From positions 1-5,931 of the forward strand of contig JBGUKW010000317.1 in assembly GCA_045114665.1 (NCBI GenBank): DNA of 5,931 bases, written 5' to 3'. The position numbers and the translations under genes were made by a program. The stretch is from CADAWZ01 sp045114665 (GTDB lineage Bacteria; Vulcanimicrobiota; CADAWZ01). The notes beneath the pieces were generated by a model. The model was not told the origin of the DNA. It saw only the letters and a list, made by a program, of their open reading frames with translations, and ran no database searches. Shown here piece by piece: positions 1-4,691 of this stretch (its first letter is position 1; each line of letters opens with the position of its first letter).

Positions 1-51
1 AAAATAAGAATTCTCCTCAAAATATCCTTTTACATTTATTTTAAAAACCAT
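1..51 (-). CDS. 5' end of an unidentified gene, co-transcribed with the upstream dsbA-like gene
   Basis: An ATG at 51-49 opens a frame that stays open to the window edge and reads MVFKINVKGYFEENSYF. It begins three bases after the stop codon of the DsbA-like gene. A GGAG ribosome-binding site lies at 61-58, inside the last codon and stop region of that gene, with a 6-base spacer. This is classic operon spacing. Only 17 residues are visible, so function is open. The pattern of a short beta strand followed by a Glu/Asn/Tyr stretch is reminiscent of the start of metallo-beta-lactamase-fold hydrolases, but that is a guess. The start call rests on the ribosome-binding site and the gene spacing. 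Confidence 0.65.
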   Translation of the reverse strand, partial: MVFKINVKGYFEENSYF

Positions 52-54
52 TTT

Positions 55-750
55 TTACTCCATTTTACAACCATTTATTCCGCAAACTAAAGATGTCAAT
101 TTCTTATTTTCTTTTTCTTCTCTGTGAATAGCCCTTAAAATAGTTGATTTCAAGCCATTATATGACTGAGCTCCAGATATTCCATGCTCTCCTATAATAA
201 AATATGGAACACCATGTATACCATAAATCATAGCTTCCTCTTCATCTTTTAATACTTCATCTCGAAATTTATCAGAATTTAAAACATCTCTGACTTCGTT
301 ATAATCAAGTCCACTTTCTACACCTATTTTTTCTAACAATTCAATATCTGCAAGCTCTCTATTATCTGTAAAATACGCCTTGAACAAATTTTCTATCAAC
401 TTTGTTGAAATAACTTGATCTTTTTTACTTTGTGCCAATTTTGTCAATCTATGGGCATCCATAGTATTTGTAAAAAGAGTTGTTGCATATTTAAAATCAA
501 GTCCTTCAGATATTCCTATTTGTGATATTCTTTCTATTTGTTGTCCTGCCTCATTCATAGAAATTCCATACTTATTAGCAAATCTTGTCTGTGTATCTTC
601 AGTTGCATGTTTTCCACAATATGGATCTAATTGAAAAGCCTTCATTTCAACATCTATTCTTTCATCAATAGAATCAAGTACCTTTTTCAATCTATTTTCT
701 CCTATGTAACAATAAGGGCAAGAATAATCAGACCAATAAACAATTTTCAT
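55..750 (-). CDS. DsbA-family thiol oxidoreductase, FrnE-like (231 aa)
   Basis: This is a cytoplasmic-type DsbA-fold protein of the FrnE group (COG2761-like), expected to catalyse thiol-disulfide exchange or isomerisation. From the ATG at 750 the protein opens with a beta strand and then the active site CPYC at residues 11-14, in the family context WSDYSCPYCYIG. The inserted helical domain carries the family-like NTMDAHRL stretch (about 96-103) and the KAYFTDNR stretch. The cis-proline motif GVPYF lies near residues 182-186, followed by the typical GAQ. A C-terminal pair of cysteines (CGINGC, about 223-228) forms a short tail. No signal peptide is visible. A TTG at 771 would add seven residues but would place the AAAGGA ribosome-binding site (about 763-768) inside the gene, so the ATG at 750 is preferred. 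The spacer of about 12 bases is rather long. It is the first gene of a leftward unit and is probably controlled by the divergent TetR protein. The substrate is unknown. Confidence 0.9.
   Translation of the reverse strand: MKIVYWSDYSCPYCYIGENRLKKVLDSIDERIDVEMKAFQLDPYCGKHATEDTQTRFANKYGISMNEAGQQIERISQIGISEGLDFKYATTLFTNTMDAHRLTKLAQSKKDQVISTKLIENLFKAYFTDNRELADIELLEKIGVESGLDYNEVRDVLNSDKFRDEVLKDEEEAMIYGIHGVPYFIIGEHGISGAQSYNGLKSTILRAIHREEKENKKLTSLVCGINGCKME
58..61 (-). promoter_or_regulatory. Ribosome-binding site (GGAG) for the gene leaving the left edge
   Basis: Minus-strand GGAG lies 6 bases before the ATG at 51-49. It overlaps the 3' end of the DsbA-like coding region, implying translational coupling. 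This site supports calling the short edge frame a real gene. Confidence 0.6.
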
Positions 751-780
751 TTTATTTTGAATTCCTTTCAATTTTATTTG

Positions 781-806
781 TAAAAATAGAACATGTTCTA
801 TTTTTA
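781..806. promoter_or_regulatory. 26-bp perfect palindrome, probable TetR operator
   Basis: The sequence is a perfect inverted repeat with core TAGAACATGTTCTA flanked by A-runs and T-runs, centred between 793 and 794. It lies between a divergently transcribed TetR-family gene and the DsbA-like gene. It covers the predicted start site and touches the -10 box of the dsbA promoter, and it also covers the -35 region of the tetR promoter. Size, symmetry and position are those of an autoregulatory TetR-family operator. Binding itself is inferred. Confidence 0.8.
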
Positions 807-829
807 TTATATTAAAAATATGTTATAAT
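801..829 (+). promoter_or_regulatory. Extended -10 promoter for tetR-pfkB-ykgJ
   Basis: TGTTATAAT at 821-829 is an extended -10 element (TG, one base, TATAAT). The -35 position (about 801-806, TTTTTA) is poor and lies inside the palindrome. The -10 box abuts the -35 box of the opposite dsbA promoter, so the two promoters face each other and overlap, and one bound repressor could silence both. The predicted start is near 836. Confidence 0.6.
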
Positions 830-834
830 GTCAA
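806..834 (-). promoter_or_regulatory. Consensus sigma-70 promoter for the dsbA-like gene
   Basis: Reading leftward, TTGACA (834-829) and TATAAT (811-806) are separated by exactly 17 bases. Both hexamers match the sigma-70 consensus perfectly. Transcription would start near 798-799, inside the palindrome at 781-806, giving a leader of about 48 bases before the ATG at 750. Such a strong promoter suggests high expression unless the palindrome is occupied. Confidence 0.85.
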
Positions 835-864
835 TAGTTTTTTTAAATTATTGGGAGAAAATAA

Positions 865-1476
865 ATGATAAAAAAAATTGGAAGACCAAATAAATTAGAA
901 AATCAACAAGAAACAAAAAAAATAATTATAGATACAACTGTTGAATTAATAAAAAAATATGGGGCAGATTGGATTACAATACGAAAAATTTGCAAATATG
1001 CAAACATTGCCACAGGTACATTTTATTATCATTTTAGAGATAAAGACGATCTATTGATGTTCTTCTTAAGAGATATTTCCTTTGATTCTATTGAATTAAA
1101 GACTCCTTTAGAATCAATAGATAAAAGAATAAGTGAACTTTACATGCATTTAATATCTCGTTATATAGATTTAGGAAATAATTTTATGAAAAATTTTTAT
1201 ACAACTAATAATATATCTCTTTCAGCTTACATGAGTGAAGTTAATGGAAAATTTTTATCAGGTACAGTAATGGAAAGAAGTGAGATAGAATTAAATAAAG
1301 CTAAAGAAAAAGGAATTATCAATAAAAATGTTAATGTTCATGAAATATGTATGGACATTTGTACAATAGTAAAAGGTTGTGTTTTTGAATGGTGTTTATC
1401 AAATGGAAACATGGACTTAAAACAAAGTTTACAAAGAATTATAGGCAATTACCTCAACTCGAGTAAAAAAATATAA
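865..1476 (+). CDS. TetR/AcrR-family transcriptional regulator (203 aa)
   Basis: This is a one-component DNA-binding repressor with an N-terminal TetR helix-turn-helix and a variable ligand-binding C-terminal domain. Residues about 14-65 show the family pattern: a first helix (IIDTTVELIKKYG), the HTH from TIRKICKYANIATGTFYYHF, and the following KDDLL helix. The GRPNK stretch near residue 6 is a common basic N-terminal arm. Length is typical. The ATG at 865 follows GGAG (853-856) with an 8-base spacer. It is divergent from the dsbA-like gene and first in a rightward unit with the PfkB and YkgJ-like genes. The palindrome at 781-806 is its likely operator. The C-terminal domain is too divergent to name the inducer. 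Confidence 0.93.
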   Translation: MIKKIGRPNKLENQQETKKIIIDTTVELIKKYGADWITIRKICKYANIATGTFYYHFRDKDDLLMFFLRDISFDSIELKTPLESIDKRISELYMHLISRYIDLGNNFMKNFYTTNNISLSAYMSEVNGKFLSGTVMERSEIELNKAKEKGIINKNVNVHEICMDICTIVKGCVFEWCLSNGNMDLKQSLQRIIGNYLNSSKKI

Positions 1477-1485
1477 AGCTTATAA

Positions 1486-1490
1486 AAGGA
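1486..1490 (+). promoter_or_regulatory. Distant ribosome-binding site for the PfkB-family gene
   Basis: AAGGA is the only Shine-Dalgarno-like run before the ATG at 1506, and its spacer of about 15 bases is unusually long. No closer in-frame start exists, and the protein begins exactly where the family does. The start is therefore kept, and translation may be weak. Confidence 0.4.
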
Positions 1491-1505
1491 AATACAAAAA
1501 ACAAA

Positions 1506-2447
1506 ATGAAAATAGTTACATTTACACCAAATCCAGCAATAGACTTATATGCAGTAACAAATGGAAAAATATCTCCAAACGAAATATCAAAAACATCAAA
1601 AGAAGAATATTTTCCAGGTGGCAAAGGAATTAATATTTCAAGAGTTCTCTTATCTTTTGGATTTCAAACAACATCACTTTTTTGTTCTGCAGGTTTCAAT
1701 GGTCAAAAACTCGCAAATCTCTGCAGAGAATTTAATATTCCATTTAGTTCAAGAAATATAAAAGGCGAGACGAGAACAAATATAATATTTGAAGACGAAG
1801 AAAAGAACAGATATAAATTTAATTTTATGCCTCCAAATTCAGAAAACTGCACTACTGAAGAACAATTACAAATTGCAGAATGGCTAATTCCACACTGTAT
1901 AAAAAATGATATTTTATATATTGGCGGTTCTCTTCTAAATGGAATGGATTCATATTTTTACGAATATATTTCTGAAAATATAAAAGCAAAAAATATTAAA
2001 CTTGCTCTTGATGTTTCTTCAAAAAATATAAAAGAAGCAATAAAAACAGATTTTAAATACCTAAAAGCAGATATTTCAGAAATCTCTCCCCTATTTGATT
2101 GCAAATTAAATAAATTGGAAGATACATATTCATTAAAAGATATGACAAATAATGGAAAAGAGATAATAATATCTGATTCATCAAATGGATCAATTCTTTT
2201 TGCAGGAGGAGAAATATATAAAGCAGATATTGATAAAACAGCAATAAATAAAAATCTCTGTTGTGGCTGTGGTGATTCAATGTTTGCTATATATCTAATG
2301 AACAGAATGAAAAATAAAGATATTGTAACTTCATTTAAATATGCAAATTCTGCAGGCTTAGCATGTGCCAAAGCTGATTTATACCGCCTTGCCACTAAAG
2401 AAACAACAGAAAAAAATTTACAATATATAAATGTGAAAGAAATATAA
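1506..2447 (+). CDS. PfkB/ribokinase-family sugar kinase, 1-phosphofructokinase/LacC-like (313 aa)
   Basis: This is a cytosolic carbohydrate kinase of the PfkB family, closest in layout to 1-phosphofructokinase and tagatose-6-phosphate kinase. It would phosphorylate a sugar phosphate with ATP. Visible motifs are the N-terminal TPNPAIDLY with its substrate aspartate at residue 13, the PfkB signature 1 region PGGKGINISR (37-46), the GETRTNI strand (87-93), IGGSLLNG (139-146) in place of the usual GSLPxG, and the C-terminal catalytic motif GCGDS (254-258) with the putative base Asp257. The family usually has GAGD, so the Cys is a variation. Length matches the 305-320 residues expected. It starts 29 bases after tetR and ends 19 bases before the YkgJ-like gene. 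No phosphotransferase transporter gene is beside it, so the true substrate is unclear and other PfkB kinases remain possible. Confidence 0.88.
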   Translation: MKIVTFTPNPAIDLYAVTNGKISPNEISKTSKEEYFPGGKGINISRVLLSFGFQTTSLFCSAGFNGQKLANLCREFNIPFSSRNIKGETRTNIIFEDEEKNRYKFNFMPPNSENCTTEEQLQIAEWLIPHCIKNDILYIGGSLLNGMDSYFYEYISENIKAKNIKLALDVSSKNIKEAIKTDFKYLKADISEISPLFDCKLNKLEDTYSLKDMTNNGKEIIISDSSNGSILFAGGEIYKADIDKTAINKNLCCGCGDSMFAIYLMNRMKNKDIVTSFKYANSAGLACAKADLYRLATKETTEKNLQYINVKEI

Positions 2448-2466
2448 AAAAACAGGTGCAAAAATT

Positions 2467-2952
2467 ATGCAAGACAATATTTATGATACAATCACACAAT
2501 TTTATGAAAATATGAATAAATATATGCCTTCCTATGAAGGAAATCCTTGTAAAGAATGTAACTTATGTTGCAAAAAAATTGCAAATTTAGGGGCTTCTGA
2601 ACTGGAAATTGACTATATGGAAGAGTATGTCAAAAGAAATAACAAAGATTGGAACAAATTCTTAAAATTTAAAGATTTTCTCACAAAAAGTCCTGTAGAA
2701 AAAAAGGGTGAGCCATGTCCATTTTTTGATGAAGAAATAGGCTGTTCTGCTTATGGTGGAAGACTGCTATCATGCAGAACATTTGCATGTTTTATAAATG
2801 AAAAATGTAAAAATTTGATTCCTGAATATTGCCTTATAAAATCAAATGTAAAAATATATAATGATGATACATTTGCAGAAGTAATGCCATTTGTAGTTGA
2901 TTTTTATCAAATGATAGAAATTTATAAAAAATACAAACAAGAACAGCATTGA
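2467..2952 (+). CDS. YkgJ-like CxxCxxCC metal-binding protein (161 aa)
   Basis: The protein belongs to the YkgJ-type zinc/iron-chelating family with an N-terminal CxxCxxCC cluster. Here the cysteines are at residues 28, 31, 34 and 35. The second half of the signature is also present: PCPFF (Cys84), Cys93 in IGCSAYG, and the LLSCRTFAC segment with Cys103 and Cys108. Further cysteines at 114 and 122 could complete a metal site. No enzymatic role is established for most family members. The ATG at 2467 follows AGGTG (2454-2458) with an 8-base spacer. It is third in the tetR-pfkB unit. Its stop codon TGA (2950-2952) lies inside an IS right-end relic, so the original C-terminus may have been replaced by a few foreign-derived residues. 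Confidence 0.88.
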   Translation: MQDNIYDTITQFYENMNKYMPSYEGNPCKECNLCCKKIANLGASELEIDYMEEYVKRNNKDWNKFLKFKDFLTKSPVEKKGEPCPFFDEEIGCSAYGGRLLSCRTFACFINEKCKNLIPEYCLIKSNVKIYNDDTFAEVMPFVVDFYQMIEIYKKYKQEQH

Positions 2953-2979
2953 CATACTCTCCATAAATGAATTTAGGGG
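2949..2979 (-). repeat. Solo relic of an IS200/IS605 right end
   Basis: This 31-base stretch matches the element end at 5825-5854 with one substitution pair and one extra base. Both read TTGACATACT, a C-rich arm, TAAAT, AATTTA and GGGG. It forms the same bulged hairpin: 2959-2962 with 2976-2979, a bulged A at 2963, then 2964-2967 with 2972-2975. On the minus strand it ends in TCAA, as IS605-type right ends do. Bases 2980-2996 resemble the inner part of the other copy only weakly (shared ATT, GG and ATT spacing). No transposase gene accompanies it, so it is a decayed or solo end. Confidence 0.7.
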
Positions 2980-2996
2980 CATTACGGTGCATTTCG

Positions 2997-3055
2997 GTAA
3001 AAAAAAGAAAGGCTATGACAAAATAAAATTTTGTCATAGCCTTTCTTTTTTTTAC
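2997..3055. terminator. Bidirectional terminator, 28-bp perfect stem
   Basis: The arms 2997-3024 and 3028-3055 are exact inverted complements with a 3-base AAA loop. The core GGCTATGACAAAAT is followed on either strand by an 8-base T-run. It sits between the convergent YkgJ-like gene (+) and the 82-residue gene (-), and touches the latter's stop codon. It should stop transcription from both sides. Confidence 0.9.
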
Positions 3056-3304
3056 TTATTCATATTGTAAAACTTTCATTATATGCTCAGGTTTTACACC
3101 ATATTTTGCTACAGCTTCATCTGCTGTTATTTCTTCATATTTTTCATATAAATCACTACTATCATCTAAATAATACCAAAAAAGTGCCGATTCAACCCAA
3201 CCTTTTACTGGAACATATTTATAACGTGTAACACTATCGACTTTTACTATAGTATTATAATGCTTTTCATCTAAAAGACGATAATAAGTCTCTTTCTTGT
3301 TCAT
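3056..3304 (-). CDS. Small hypothetical protein (82 aa)
   Basis: I do not recognise this family. The protein is soluble in appearance and rich in Tyr, Lys, Glu and Asp, with no membrane segment, signal peptide or cysteine. A central aromatic patch (WVESALFWYY, about 36-45) is followed by an acidic stretch and a predicted helix with TADEAVAKYGV (about 60-70). The ATG at 3304 has AGGA four bases upstream within a G-rich leader (GGGGGATAGGA), a good ribosome-binding site, and a plausible promoter lies at 3344-3372. It ends right at the bidirectional terminator. It is on the same strand as the RelA-like gene but separated from it by a terminator and the 172-base repeat element, so it is probably transcribed on its own. 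Confidence 0.7.
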   Translation of the reverse strand: MNKKETYYRLLDEKHYNTIVKVDSVTRYKYVPVKGWVESALFWYYLDDSSDLYEKYEEITADEAVAKYGVKPEHIMKVLQYE

Positions 3305-3343
3305 ATTGTCCTATCCCCCATGCTAAAAATGATATAAATAAAA

Positions 3344-3372
3344 ATTAAACTCTAAATTATGGCAATTTTCAA
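3344..3372 (-). promoter_or_regulatory. Candidate promoter for the 82-aa gene
   Basis: Reading leftward, TTGAAA (3372-3367) and TTTAAT (3349-3344) are 17 bases apart, giving a start near 3337 and a leader of about 33 bases. The -35 box lies inside the outer arm of the inverted-repeat element at 3363-3534. AT-rich sequence makes chance hexamers likely, so this is tentative. Confidence 0.4.
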
Positions 3373-3534
3373 AAATACTAAAAAAAATAAACTATTTTAG
3401 TTTGGGATGTAATGCGGGCAAATTAACTCCTTGCAAGCAAGGAGAAAAAATACTGGAACTGAATCATGAGCGAAGCGAATGTTAAAGTGAGTGTATTATA
3501 TCCCAAACTAAATTTGCACTAATTTTGAAAATTG
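3363..3534. repeat. 172-bp nested inverted-repeat element (MITE-like or structured RNA)
   Basis: Three nested stems share almost one axis. The outer arms are 3363-3374 (CAATTTTCAAAA) and 3523-3534, an exact 12-bp inverted repeat. The middle arms are 3396-3413 (core AGTTTGGGAT) and 3495-3512, 18 pairs with one G-T. A central hairpin at 3427-3444 pairs CTCCTTG with CAAGGAG around a CAAG loop. A GC-richer patch (GAGCGAAGCGAA, 3469-3480) lies to the right of the hairpin. There is no open reading frame of note. This fills most of the gene-free stretch 3305-3632. A miniature transposable element is the simplest reading; a structured non-coding RNA is the alternative. Confidence 0.6.
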
Positions 3535-3544
3535 AAATAAAATA

Positions 3545-3592
3545 AAAGGTATGTAATAAGTCAACTAATTTGTTCTTTTATTACATACCTTT
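3545..3592 (-). terminator. Terminator hairpin downstream of the RelA-like gene
   Basis: Arms 3545-3559 and 3578-3592 are exact complements of AAAGGTATGTAATAA, with a loop of about 18 bases. Reading leftward, the stem ends in CCTTT and runs into TTATTTTATTTC, a T-rich tail. It lies 40 bases beyond the stop codon of the gene at 3633-4592. The loop is long for a classical intrinsic terminator, but position and tail fit. Confidence 0.65.
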
Positions 3593-3632
3593 CTTAAACT
3601 AAAAACTTTAAAAATTGATTTCAAACAATTTA

Positions 3633-4592
3633 TTATTTGTAATCATTTTTAGGAACAATCTGTTCTACTCCATCTGGTCTATGTAATGAAGCAGTCATTG
3701 CCATCTGCTCACGCTGAAGCTCCAAAGCCCTTGGTGATTCAGGATCTTCAATCAATCTAAACTCTTCGTAAAGTTTGTGAGTCTGATCTTTCATTGCATA
3801 ACTCTCAGGTGTATGGTATTGCAATTCAAATTTTACACCATCTGGAGATTCAACTGTTGTATTTATACCCTTATAAGCACTCTCAGGATTATCCCAAGTA
3901 TTTTTTACAATAGTTGTCTTATAACCTGCTTTTTCAAGTTGAGCCATTGTATCAAGAGTTCTTTGGGTAAGTTGATCTGCTGGAGCTGTCAAAGTATATC
4001 TTATCAAATCTTTGACTTCATAATTGGGATCAACCTTTGTCTCTGTTTTTACTTTTCTGATAAAAGAATCCCAACCTTTAAGACGATATTCAATACCTTC
4101 GGTACCCATATCCTGTTGGTTAGCTAAACCAGTAACCATTTCAGTAATCTCAGGCTCATGGCTCATGGCATTTTTATAAAACTGAATATGTGAATTACTT
4201 ACTTGTTCACCATTTACAGATGTAGTACCATTTATTGAATCAGAACTTGCTGAAACAGCTGTTCCAACTGTTGAAGGAAGAGCTGAAGAAGCAACATCTG
4301 ATGTAACACCAGAAGCTCTTGCAGGTGTCTCATTAAAAGCCATTACTTCAGCTGGGACAGATTTTAAAGCTACTGCCTGTGGAATTTCTTTCGTTTCAGA
4401 AGCTGTTACTGGCTTCATGGCTACTTCAGGAGTTGCAACTGAAGATACTGATGACATTGAAAAAGTTTCAGCTGGAGCTTGTGTTTCAGTTGTTTCTTGT
4501 GGAACTGAAGCAACAGAAGCTGGAGTAGCTGAAGCGATTGGAGATGATGTATTTATATATGCAAGACTTGGATTAAAACCTATGGAATTCAT
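3633..4592 (-). CDS. RelA/SpoT synthetase-fold protein with low-complexity N-terminus (319 aa)
   Basis: Residues about 160-280 follow the RelA/SpoT nucleotide pyrophosphokinase pattern. There is an RxKxxxSxxxK pyrophosphate-site motif at Arg170, Lys172, Ser176 and Lys180, then Asp195 in VKDLIRYT (family D...GIR, metal-binding Asp). Next come Tyr240 in YKGINTTV (family YxSxH, base stacking) and Glu256 with Gln258 in FELQYHT (family EVQIRT). A helix with His272 and LYEE follows. Spacings between these residues fit RSH enzymes. The usual His after the Tyr is Asn244. There is no HD hydrolase, TGS or ACT domain. Residues 1-135 are Ser/Thr/Ala/Val/Pro-rich, probably disordered, without a signal peptide. 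The ATG follows GAGGTG with an 8-base spacer. It could be a small alarmone synthetase or a toxin/effector-type RSH domain. It lies 99 bases downstream of the YchF-like gene on the same strand. Confidence 0.8.
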   Translation of the reverse strand: MNSIGFNPSLAYINTSSPIASATPASVASVPQETTETQAPAETFSMSSVSSVATPEVAMKPVTASETKEIPQAVALKSVPAEVMAFNETPARASGVTSDVASSALPSTVGTAVSASSDSINGTTSVNGEQVSNSHIQFYKNAMSHEPEITEMVTGLANQQDMGTEGIEYRLKGWDSFIRKVKTETKVDPNYEVKDLIRYTLTAPADQLTQRTLDTMAQLEKAGYKTTIVKNTWDNPESAYKGINTTVESPDGVKFELQYHTPESYAMKDQTHKLYEEFRLIEDPESPRALELQREQMAMTASLHRPDGVEQIVPKNDYK

Positions 4593-4641
4593 AAATTTTA
4601 CACCTCATATTTTTATTCTTCTAAATTTTGATATTGTTGTT

Positions 4642-4647
4642 ATTATA
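4642..4647 (-). promoter_or_regulatory. Possible -10 box upstream of the RelA-like gene
   Basis: A minus-strand TATAAT lies 50 bases before the start codon in the 99-base gap after the YchF-like gene. No convincing -35 box is found at 16-18 bases, so this is a weak call. If real, the RelA-like gene is expressed separately from the ychF-like gene. Confidence 0.3.
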
Positions 4648-4661
4648 AAACAAATTTACAA

Positions 4662-4690
4662 AAAAATAAATAACAAAATTGTTAATTTTT
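4662..4690 (-). terminator. Weak all-AT hairpin with T-run after the YchF-like gene
   Basis: Reading leftward just past the stop codon, AACAA pairs with TTGTT around a TT-rich loop and is followed by TTATTTATTTTTTT. The stem has almost no G-C pairs apart from two, so it may only partly terminate and could allow read-through into the RelA-like gene. Confidence 0.25.
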
Positions 4691-4691
4691 T

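Noticed and set aside
751..771. TTG start at 771 for the DsbA-like protein, adding seven residues
   Set aside because: The extra codons contain the AAAGGA ribosome-binding site, and the family starts at MKIVYWSDY, so the ATG at 750 is preferred.
1958..2461. Minus-strand open frame of 167 codons across the kinase gene
   Set aside because: It is antisense to a clear PfkB gene with family motifs, its Phe/Ser/Ile-rich translation is typical of an antisense AT-rich shadow, and it has no recognisable domain.
2834..3037. Minus-strand open frame spanning the terminator and the YkgJ-like 3' end
   Set aside because: It crosses the IS relic and the bidirectional terminator and is antisense to a supported gene.
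3305..3632. CRISPR array or tRNA in the gene-free stretch
   Set aside because: There are no regularly spaced direct repeats and no cloverleaf. The symmetry present is inverted and nested, as described for the 172-bp element.
3777..4127. Plus-strand open frame of 116 codons over the RSH domain
   Set aside because: It is antisense to conserved RelA/SpoT-type residues and has no Shine-Dalgarno site or domain.
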